64,000 nucleotides of DNA from contig JAQGDQ010000665.1 of assembly GCA_030141605.1 (NCBI GenBank), positions 52,260 through 116,259 of the forward strand. Direction: 5' to 3'. This stretch comes from Tubiluchus corallicola. Taxonomy: Eukaryota; Priapulida; Priapulimorpha; Priapulimorphida; Tubiluchidae. Positions 23,101 through 35,100 of this stretch are shown piece after piece. A program made the translations under genes and the position numbers. The notes beneath the pieces were generated by a model that made no database searches, was not told the origin of the DNA, and was given only the letters and a program-made list of their open reading frames with translations. Positions within the stretch are counted from its first letter, which is position 1, and the number at the start of each line of letters is the position of its first letter.

Positions 23101-26100
23101 TTTTTTTGGAAAATCCACAAATGTCACACACTAAACATATCCACCCGTGCAGTGAAATCGAGCAATATGGCACTATCTTTGCATAGTAAGTTATTGTCCT
23201 ACTTGGATACAAAAGTTCCTGATAAAACACAATGACTAAAATAACAAATCTGTTACAACCAAACACTTGTATTTGTGAAAAATGTGAAATTAGTGATTTT
23301 TTATGCCTTGAAAAGATCGATTACCGAATCTATTTCGTATCCGATTGATCAATTTTGATAACGAGTCATTTGCTAAGAAGACGAGTCATTTGTGCGTTTC
23401 ATCTGCGCTTTCTGGGTTAGAAGCTTCGAGCGTACTGTAGTATCCCAAGAATACGCTTTGCTGGCTGTTGCAAGGTTTTTACCTGCATATCTGGTTGCTT
23501 TCGTGCCTAGCTGTCTATCTGCATGTGTAACTGACTGTATGCTTAGATAACAGGGGCTGACTCTCTCCCTAACTGGTTGTATGGCTGCATGGTTTGTTTT
23601 CTGTCTGCATAGCTGATTGTCTGCCTGCATGTAATGCTGCTTATGTGTAGGACTACCACATTTTTATATTTATCTCTAAATAAGCTCCATGCATTGTACT
23701 AGTAATACTAATGCAGCAAGTTTTCGCTTAACGAATCCCTGTTTAGCGACATTTCTTTTTATAAACGAGTTTTATACCTTGCTCGCAGCCATTTTTATTT
23801 TATCAGCAACTTTTTTTCTTAATTTGAAGCACTAAAGTGCCAAAAATTGCATTATTTTGTTCTAGAAATGCATCATTAACCTAACTGTGCAATTATTATA
23901 CTTTTTTTGCTTTCTGACTGATTACGTACTAAATTCTAGTCGTTTGTAAAAAGCGAGATCTACTTGCTGATTTATACGTCTCCAGACACCCGAGTTTAAA
24001 CTTTATTCGAAGAAATTTTGTCTGCAACTTTTGTTGCTAAGCAACCAGATTAGTACTACTTGAAATTGTCTCAAGGTCACTCCATGCAGAGCTTGGCTTT
24101 CACGACCTATTGTTTAACATGCAGTGTTTAAATGGGAGGAGAAATCACTAGCAAGTCTAGCTAGATGCTGATGAGAAAGATGGGCGGTTTCACGCAAACA
24201 GAAAGAAGTTAATCGGTTGAAATGTATATGATTTAAGCAGCATTGATTTTTGCCTCTGGAACGTATCTCAGTTCCTTTACATTACTTTCTACGGAAGGCT
24301 TGGTTTCGTTTAACGACGTTTCGTTTAACGTCGCATTTTGCTGGAACGCACTGTACTGGCTTTGTTAAGCGAGGACGTACTGTAGTACAATAACAACCCA
24401 GCCTGAACCAAAGTTCTGACTCGGCAAAACTTCTCTCCTGTGTTTCTGCGGATTGCTGTTGGTTGCTATGCGAAATTGTCTCTCTTGACAAGTGATTATT
24501 TGTAGTTCTGTCGAATTGACTAGTTTGTAATTTCTCTAGTAAGTGCATCTTTTTGAGTTTTTTTGTGGAGCTACTTCTGGGGTTCCATGTGTGATGATCC
24601 AGTTAAGCCTGGAAACTCAGCAAGCATTGTAATTGCTTTTGCCAGTGTGATGTAAGATAATACATGGCGTATTTGAAATGTTTATAACACTCTTTCTCAG
24701 TTAAATAAGAAAAATAATTTCTAAAGAGAGTAAATTATAAATTACAAGAACGTATACGTGCCTTTAATTATATGTGAAGTTTATGCTTAACTAGGCAATT
24801 CAGAGTGTATGTGGTAGGGTTTCAGATTTGCTTAGTACTCTGTTTGCATGAGTACTTTGTAATAAATGTAATATTGTAATAAATGTAATTGGTAATATTG
24901 TAATAAATAATTAGGTGCCTCTTAAGTTTGCCTTGAATTGTGTTCATTTTAGAGCCGACTTCCGTGGAGAAAATCATTAAAGATGCTAAAGAGAGCCCCC
25001 CTAAAAAGCGCAAGCAGACGATCAGTTTGGAGCGACGTTACGAGTGGAAAGTTCCGGCACGACGTGAAGAACTCAGGTGCGTTTGCTAAAGTATTTTAAA
25101 TTTCTAGATTCTTAGTATCAGATTTGGCAAACGAAATGTTTCTTCTTTTCATGTTTTGACTCGAACAGTCGTCAGCTCTGAAGATATGCCGCATTGAGTA
25201 CAAAAAGTACAAAGGGTGAAACAAACGATATTTACGCTTTATTTGAAGTATTTTAGTCAAACTTTTTGCAGCAATTTTTCACATCTATGAGAAAAAAGGT
25301 GAGCTGGACAAATAAAACTAAATCCTCTGAAAAATGCTATCGAAAATTACCAAAAGTTTCAGCTACAAACTTAATAATTTCCGACAAAACTGAACCGAAA
25401 GTGCAATTATCGGCAAACCGATACGAAATTTTCATTTCGCTAAGATCCCTGCTGTACAAGCAGAGTTTTAACATTTATAGGCAAGCAGCACTGAACCTGG
25501 TCAGTGACTGGTCGCCTACAATCTAGTTAGTTATGCTTGAACCAGCATTTAGTTTGTTTTCGTGTTGCAGTGTTCACTCGCTGCTTCGAGGTTTGTTTAT
25601 TGCGGACTCGCTGTTTCGCGGGTTTTCAAAAATATTAATGTAAAATATTTATCGCGGTATTTTCACTGTTTCGCGGGTTTTTTGCGGTACTCTGTCTAAA
25701 GTATTTTTGCACATGCGTAGTACGTATTGTACAGTAACGTATAGATTTGATGAATTTTGCATTAAAAAATCACAAAATGTATAAAAATATATTATAAACA
25801 TTAATCCTAACATTAAAAGAATGTTATGAATGATAAAAAATTACCATTTACAGTAAATAGTGTATTTATTTGGCGGATGAATACACACCAAAAACGAAAT
25901 GTAGTACTTGCGCCCCCTGGAGATGCTACTTGCAGACGTGAGATTGTAAGAGTTTAAAACCTTTTTATGAACATTTGAGTAAACTTTTTTAAAGGGTACA
26001 TGTACAGTATGGGAAAAGTTATTAAGGGAATAGGAAAGGGTTGTGTGTAAGAGTGTGGGGAGGGTTTATAAAGACTTAAAATAATGTATAACTACTAAAA

Positions 26101-29100
26101 TAAGTCTAACATCCCTACTTCGCGGAAATTCACTTATCGCAAAACACCCGTGAGGGAACACTTTAAACACATTTTACTTGCTCAGTTAAGTGTTAAGCCT
26201 CAGTGTTTAAAAAACGCCACATCCTTTATTAACTCTTTACTAACTTTTCCTTTTTCCTTTTTAACAGTGAAGACGCTTTTGCTCTTGCTTGTCAGGAATT
26301 TCCCAGATTTCCAAGTTCGACGGCGACGGCAAAGCAAGGAAGGGAGACGGCAAGGCAAGGAGGGGCGACGGCAAGGCAAGGAGGGGAGACGCCAAGGCAA
26401 GGAGGGGAGACGGCAAAGCAAGGAGCGGAGACGGCAAGGCAAGGAGGGGAGACGTCTCAACGTTCCAAGGATTCTCAAGAAAATGGAAAACAACCACGGA
26501 GGAGAGGTAGACCTCCCAAGTCTAAGGATAAACGGACGGTTAAGCGAGGCGCTGCTAAGCACAAAGACGCATCACCAGAAGTAGCTGAATCCGGGAGATA
26601 CGGAAGCGACGGATACTCTCCGTACGATGAACCGGTCGACTCGATGGATGTGACCGAAAGTCTTGAACCTCTTACTTCCGTTATGACCGCTCCCAGCGTG
26701 CCTAGTGCACCGCTTGCCTCGTCCACGTCAGTAGGATATACCCCTAAAGCACTTGTGGCGCCGCCAGATGGGAAAGATTATATCGAGACACCCGAGACTG
26801 CGAAATCTCAGCGCTCGAAAAGGATGCATGCGGGTCAAACTGCTGAGCAGACTGATCACACTGTTGAGCAGGTGGATCTAACTACTGAGCAGGTGGATCA
26901 TACTGGTGAGCATGTGGATCAAAGTGGTGAGCAGGTGGATCAAACTGGTGAGCAAATGGATCGACATGGACAGGCAGATAGACAGCCTGGTCCCGAGAAG
27001 CACCAGACACCGAAATCTCGGCATGTTACAACGGCTCAAACTGGTTAGTTGTGTACTTTTTTGATCATCAATTACACTAGATGGCAGCAGCGGGGTTTGT
27101 ACTAGCTTTGAACAGTAGTTTAGCAGCACATTCAGACTAGCGAGTTTTCAGTCGTAAGTTTTCTTTCCGACAGCAAACTCGTAAGTGTGAACTACTTTGC
27201 GAGTTACTGTTGGCAAGAAATTGCAAACTTTCCAATCGTCGCTGCGAATTGACTTACTGTCTAGTGTGAACGCTTCGGCGAGTTACTCTCGACACTTCTC
27301 GCAACGAATAGAGAAGCGAGTGTCAGTCCACACTTACTGTCAGAGAGTAACTCACAGCAAGTTTTGCTCTCTAGTCTGAACATGCTTGCAAGTTACTCGG
27401 TGAGTTACTGTCGACACTTCCTGCAGTGAATAGAGAAGTGAGTGTCAGCTCGTACTTACTGTCAGAGAGTAACTTACAGCAAGTTTGCTCTCTAGTCTGA
27501 ACATGCTTGCAAGTTACTCGGTGAGTTACTGTCAACACTTCCTGCAGTGAATAGAGAAGTGAGAGTCAGCTCGTGCTTACTGTCAGAGAGTAACTTACAG
27601 CAAGTTTTGCTCTCTAGTCTGAACATGCTTACAAGTTACTCGGTGCGTTACTGTCGACACTTCCTGCAGTGAATAGAGAATTGAGTGTCAGCTCGTGCTT
27701 ACTGTCAGAGAGTAACTTACAGCAAGTTTTGCTCTCTAGTCTGAACATGCTTGCAAATTACTCGGTGAGTTACTGTCGACACTTCCTGCTGTGAATAGAG
27801 AAGTGAGTGTCAGCTCGTGCTTACTGTCAGAGAGTAACTCACAGCAAGTTTTGCTCTCTAGTCTGAACACGCTTGTGAGTTACTTGACAAGTTTAGTTTA
27901 AAATTGCCAAAAACTTGCCATAAATGATAAACCTGGTGTGCTTTACTGGCGATTCGCTTTGTGCTTTTACCGCTTGTCACATGTGAGACATGTGAGACAT
28001 GTGACAAGTGTCACATGTGTGACATGCTTCTTTTAACACGTAAACTTATTAACACGATGTGGACAAACTGTGATACACAGTGGCTGGTTTTATTACATAT
28101 TTTTCTACACAGTTTAACCAACCAGACACTAGCACTTAACAATAGGCGTTAGTGCTACTTTCATTTGGTTGTGGAATGACTGGAATCTAGAGCATTGTCA
28201 AGAATAATCATTTGTGCTCAGACATTCATCTCTTTCAATGACAAAAAGAGCAAGAGTTAGTATGGCAGGTAAAACAGCTCCAAGACAGGTTGTCTGGCAA
28301 TCATCCAGTTAGTTAAGGAGCCCTCTCGATGCTTAACTTTGGTTGCGAAGCACATGCCGTGACTACTCCCAATTACATGTGAATTACATTTTTAAAGCAA
28401 AACCGGATCCAATTTTGCACTGAAGGTAAAAACAATCTGCTCTTTAAAATATAGAAAGGAAACATACTATTAATTCAAAAATGACTTACGTGAAAGAATT
28501 ATTACCACACAAACACAATTCTGTGTTCGCGCCACCAGTTCTTCGCTGATACATGCATTTCGCCATTTGCTTAGTTAGACAGGCACTAGTGCCTGCATTT
28601 CGGAAACGCATTGCACAAAAACAGGTGCTGTACCTCTCAGTTCAGATGTCGTAGTTTGTGACGAATGCCACACGTTCGACATCTCATGCGTGGCCACAGT
28701 TGTAAATTTGAAATTTGAATCTTTATCTTAAAACTTGCCTAGTTTTAATACAACACACTGAATATCTTATAGTATCACCGTACTTCAATTTTTGCTTTTG
28801 CCAACATGCTCGCAGAATATTTTTGATGATGAAAATAATGTTAGTTTGTGATGTCATCAATAGTTTGGCTCGCCTGCTGTTAATTAAGTTTTTAATCTAT
28901 TATTTAATTACGAGAAACGCTTTTGCAGTATTAATCGTGTTAAAATGTATACTTTTTATCAGATTTGAAAGTTGGGTAGTATTTGAAAAATCGTCCTGTC
29001 TTCCTGCACAACGTATTATAAGTTATTTTGCAAGGCTGACAGGTTTCTTCTTATTTCTATAGCTGACATTGCAGATCAGTCAATGCCAAGTAAGCCTACT

Positions 29101-32100
29101 GGTGATGAAGCCGGCCCGGTCCGAAAGAAGTATCCTACTCGTTCTTCAAAGAAGCCAATCAGTCTAAAGGAGAGGCGTAAATCTAAAGTAAGTGGCTTCA
29201 TCGTTAACGGCATGCATGTCCAGGGATAAGAATTTTCCGCTGGTGCGCGGAATTCCGAGTTTTTGGAAGACCAGTAGTGCCATTTTCGTAAATCGCATAA
29301 ATTCGTTGAGACATTAATACAGACATGCAAGATGGTATCTAGCACTTTATGGCACTGTATTGGCTAATTGAACTTTTCTTTTTTGATTGTGGTGGGACGG
29401 GAACGTAGTTAGCTCTTTAGCAGGAATAATGCTCTAGGATGAGATACAAAACTTGTTGAAATGCTTTAGCTCTGGTTAGATGTCTGTCTGTCTTTAACTT
29501 ACCTCAAGGAAGTGATTCGTGCCAGGCAGAATTGATTTTTCTTACCAGGCTCACTGTTGCTTAACTGTGGAACTATGACCGTTGTACAATATGACCGCTC
29601 AGCTATTCCCACACTTTGAAGTACTTGTGATTAGAAAGTGTAGTATTGTTATTTTCCGTTTCTCTTATCTGCACGCCTTGTTTTTATTATTTTATTACAT
29701 TTTATTTTATTATTAGGGTAGATTTTTTTGAGCTACAGTTTACGATTGGGTCCAGTTTTCCTTTATCAAATCACTTAGAACGACTAATGGCTGAAGAATT
29801 GCAGTTAGCACACCATAAATAGTTACAGTGAATGTTAGCTGTTGTCTAACAAACCACAAACAGTTGGAGTGAATGGCAACTGTTGTGTAACACGCCACAA
29901 ACACTTGTGCCAACAGAAAGTGATCATTAAATGATACAATAACATTCAAGAGTGATGAATTACACTCTGCCACTCTGACATATAGGGTCCTTCAAGATCC
30001 CATCACATCTATTGTTGATATTGAGTGAGGCTTTATCATTTTTAGAGTATTCCACCCACTCCTATCTGCAGGTAACAGCTTATGTTCTTTTATTCCTGAA
30101 GTTAGATTTCGTTGAAGGTTTTTATTTATCTTAGCTATTCAAGTTGTTTTTAGTTTGCCAGGTGGTTTTTGCAAGGTTTTAAGGCTTCCTTTAAGGTGAT
30201 TCTTACTGGTGCTTCATTTGGTAAACTTAGAAGATGACCTAGCCATCTTAATTTTTGGATCTTGACTTTTGAATTCCTAGGAATTTCTTTCAAGTGTGTA
30301 AATTTTCATTTTTGATTATGTATAGCCGTCTTTTCTTTAAAACTTTTCCTTAGAAGACTTCTATAAAAACTGACAATCTGCTTTTCTTGATTAATCATCA
30401 AACCATTTATGCTTTGATTTTATATTATACAAAAATTTTCTTGAAGGATTATCTTGTATAATGGGCCAGGGTTCACTTATGCTACAAACCTTGGGTTGAC
30501 TAGTCGTGCTTTTGAGTGCTGAATTCCAGTATGCCGAAATTTCTAAAAAAAAATAACAGGAATTTTATGTTGGGCAACTAATAGGTTAATCGAGATTACA
30601 ACAATCGTATAACATTTAAATGAACTAAAGACAAAAATTGTTTTTAAAATTTGAAAAAAATTGAAATAATCAGAGCATTCGTAGCATACATGTTGCTAAT
30701 TAAGTAAAATTTGAAATTACTGTATATTGTCAATAAGATTAAAAATACGTTTTTGACTAGTGAGCAGCGCACCCTAGAGGATGAGTCAATGATATTTTAC
30801 CAATTGGCACAAACATTTTAAATTATTATTTCTAGTTGCATAAGTCTTTCCAGCAGGTAAATGAAATTCTAAGTAATGTAGATTTGCATTGAAAGTTTTT
30901 TAGGTCATAATTTAACATTTCCTTTTCTTCCCCTGATTTACGTGGCGTAGTGACGTCATGTAATGGCGCCATCGGAACAGTATTGCAGGAGATTTAAAAT
31001 GAAAACAAATGAAAATTCCTTTCAACGCGAATACGATATGTGCATAAAATTGCTGTAAAGTAGTATCATTTTTAAGGCATTTTTTCTGAAACCTACTTCG
31101 GGTACCCCTTTTCTTGTCCTTTAGGTTTTTGCATTTTTAAGCAAGTCATTATAGTAGAAAAATATATAAAATTAAATATGATTAAGGATTATGGTTCCCT
31201 TCTAGTATCTGTTCATTTTTTGCCTATTTTGACCAAATTAGTATTTAGCACAAAAAAATTCAGCAGAAAAAAAACAGTTGCTGCACACATTTTCTTAGTA
31301 CCCTGCCTACTGTCACTGCAAAAATGTAAAATTTGAAACACGCAGCGTCTGTCATTTTACGTACATATATTAATTGTATGATAATTTTCTATATTTTAAT
31401 TGTATGTTAAAATGCATGCTGTTTGTGGGTTGATTTTTCCTTTAAACGTTCATATCATTCAACTTTTATCGGTCAGCTTTTTTTGAACAATTGAGTAACG
31501 TTTTCTTATGTCTGTTTTAATAAAGAAACGAATGTATAGACTTTTTATTAATGACCTCATTGTCAAGTGTGAATATAACTTGTTTAAAGTAACTAGATGG
31601 GTGACTTGTTCAAAGGTGCAGGTGAAAACGCAGAAGCTTGCAAAGCGAGCCAAAAGGAAGTCGACGGCAGTCATCAGCACGAGCACAGATTCCAGTAAGG
31701 AGAAGCAGGCGGGAGCTGTTGCCATGACGACAAGTACGGATTCTGCCAAGCAAGTGCCTCCTAAGAGTCCGGCAAAATCAAGAACACTTAGAAAGGGCAA
31801 CACTGGTAAAGATACGGGTCAAAATCTAGGTTAGTCATTGTTGTTTGTTTATTTAGTTTTAATTTTGTTTGTTCATTTATTTTTTAGATACATTTAACCA
31901 TACATAAGTGGTAATTATGATTGTTTTTCGTACTTAAACGTACAAATTTTTATAGCACACTTGATATGCATAATGTGTTTGATATTAGTTCCCTGGGAAA
32001 ATTACCTGTGTTGTTTTAAGAAGGTAGTTATTCATATCTGAGAAATGGTCTTCTTCTTCTTCCCAGCTTTTCCCTATTCGGGGTCGCCGTTGTGAATAAG

Positions 32101-35100
32101 TCTTCTCCATGCATTCCTGTTGTTGGCCATCTCTTCATTAAGCAGTAAAGTTATAGGAAAGAGTATTTACTTTTAAAGTGTTTAAAGTAGCAGTTTCGCA
32201 CTTTTTAAATATAACTGCCGTTTTCATTTCAAACAAACATTCGACTTGCAATGCTTTTTTAACTCGCCTCTAGATGGCAGGCAAAAAATCAGTCGGTGAC
32301 CGTAACAATGCCAACATTATCAATGCCCCGACTGCACTGCATTGTTAGAAGCTACACCAGGACAATGCACACAGTGACCGTAGCAATGCCAACATTATCA
32401 ATGCCCCGACTGCACTGCATTGTTAGAATCTACAGCAGGACAATGCACACAACAGCTGCATATTACGGACACCACGGCAACCTGTTGTTCCAGCTAAGCT
32501 GTGTCTTCCTGCTGCTTGAAATTTTACACATCTTTTTTTCGAATACCATTAACGCACAAAAAAAATTGTATTCAATATTTCCGCGAATAACATGTTCTGA
32601 TTGGATGTTTATTTAGCTATTTGAAGCTGTTGGCTGTTTTTGTTCTAATTTATAGATAATTTAACTATTTGCTAAAAATCTGCCTGTACCCCATGAAAAA
32701 TGTTTCTTTTACTGTACAAAACACAAAATTCAATTCAGTTCAATCACTTTATTCTGCACTATGAACAAATAATTTGACATTACTACTGCCTTTATAAAAT
32801 CAAATTTTCATTAATACGCTCAGTTTGCCAGACAAAGGTGGAAAGATGTGGGTCCGAATTTGCCGATTGTCCTTATTTACCGATTGTCCTTATTTACCGA
32901 TACTAAACTAATACAGTAGTGTGTTAGACTTACGGTAACATAGAATCAATTGCTTAACTGTCTGAAAAACGTCCAATACGGGCTACTCCTATGCAAAAGT
33001 ATATAAAAACTGTCAACAATTGGCTTACACGCTGCTTGGCTACATTGGTGTAATGATGTAAACAAAGTGATGGCCGCCAACAAAGTGATGTTTTATAACG
33101 GTCAGCTCGTGAAACAGTGGACAGTGCACGTAGTATGCTGGACTTTTTGACGGTCCAGAGTTTGTCCGATTCTTCCGATATCCGTAAAAGCGAGGCCTGG
33201 CAAACCGAGGTATGCGTGTACGATCAAATTAAGATTTATTCAAATCTGGAACAGATCTTGACACAAAAATGTGAGCATTACGAAGCTTAATAGAATTACT
33301 GGCTGTTTTTACCTGTAAATACTCAATGTAGTAAATTTGGAGAATATTGCATCTTCTTCTTCTTCCCAGCTTTTCCCTATTCGGGGTTGCCGTTGTGAAT
33401 GAGTCTTCTCCACGCCTTCCTGTTTTTGACCATCTCTTCATTTAAGTCTTCCCTTCCCACATGATCTTCACCGACTCTTCTTTTCAGGTGTCCATACCAT
33501 TGCAATCTTGCGAGGCTTCCACTACTTTTACTGTTCCTCTGATATTATTATTTCTAATTTTATCTCTTCTTGTTATTCCCACCATCCATCTCAACATCCT
33601 CATCTCCACCACACCCATTTTCTTCTCTTCGGTCTTCTTTATAGACGCTGCTTGCAGCCCATAGATTAGAGCGGGTCTGACCACTTCTTTGTGGACTTTC
33701 CCTTTAAGTCTCACCGACTCATTCATAGAAGGTTTTGGTGCAATTTTTACAGGCGAATGCCTTTCCTGACCCTAACCCTCCCATTTATCCGGGCTTGGGA
33801 CCGGCACCGAGTTTTTGCTGGCTTTTGAAGAAGAATATTGCATAAAAAATGAAATTTCTCGATGATCAGCAATTTAATCAGGCACCACAATGAAACTTGT
33901 AATAATTGCAGTATTTGCAGTCACATGGAGTTTCTTTAAATATAGCTGCCATTATGCAGATGTGCTTGCTACAGATAATTGGTAATTGGTATTGGCAGGT
34001 TCGAGTAGGCTTACTTAACATTTCCATTTCTGCATTTGTTGTGTAGAGGTGGAGCCAGCTGCCATTGCTACTACTAGCACGCAGGTGTTGGGCGATCCGC
34101 ATGAGTTCCGTGATACGTCGTCGTTGCAAGGTCGTCCCAGATTATCTCATCCGGAGTTTTCTAGAGTGGATTCAAGTGATATGTCGGATAGTGAGGTACA
34201 GGATCTGCATATCTTTATGCTGGTGGTGGTGAAACTCGGTTCATGTGATACTACAACCTGAGAAATTGCTGGCATTAACGTTTTGCAAGTTTTTAGTTAT
34301 GGAAGGCTTTAGTCTTCCTCCTAGAATATATTCCTTAGCTAGTATTTGAATTTGTTTGATGTTACAACTTCAAGGTGATAGCAATGTCATCATGTTTGAT
34401 GACTGAACAGTGACGACATCATGTTTGATGATTTAACAGTGACGGCATCATGTTTGATGACTTCATAAGAATGGCATCATGTTTGATGACTTCATAAGAA
34501 TGACATGTTTGATGACTTAACAGTGCCGACATTATGTTTGATGATTTAACAGTGACGACATCATGTTTGATGACTTCATAAGAATGGCATCATGTTTGAT
34601 GACTTCATAAGAATGACATTATGTTTGATGATTTAACAGTGACGACATCATGTTTGATGACTTCATAAGAATGACATCATGTTTGATGACTTCACATGGA
34701 TGACATCATGTTTGATGACTTTATAAAATGGCATCGTGTTTGATGACTTAACATGGATGACATCATGCTTGATGACTTCACATGGATGACATCATGTTTG
34801 ATGACTTAACAGTTATGACATCATGTTTGATGACTTAACGTGGATGACATCATGTTTGATGACTTAACAGTTATGACATCATGTTTGATGACTTTACAGC
34901 AAGCCAGAGGTATGGCTTACTTAACATGCGTAGTTTTGGCAGGACCACAACGCATCAGTTATTGAGGCTAATCTTCTAAAATGAGGCACTGAACAAGCAG
35001 GGTGTCTCAATTTGCGACATGAATATGTTTCTCCTCAATGAAATAAATCAGGTGAATGAAACTGTCTAAAGTGAGAACTGAACACAGCTGTCAGCCATTC

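Noticed and set aside
26200-26562. Minus-strand Leu/Pro/Ser-rich frame and plus-strand KARRGDG-type frame
   Set aside because: Alternative frames of the 21-bp coding minisatellite; only the TARQGGE frame links in phase to both neighbouring exons.
28715-29062. 115-residue plus-strand frame ending at a TP53BP1 exon
   Set aside because: It lies in interspersed repeat family Z; the copy at 61845-62475 has only a partial equivalent and no known motif.
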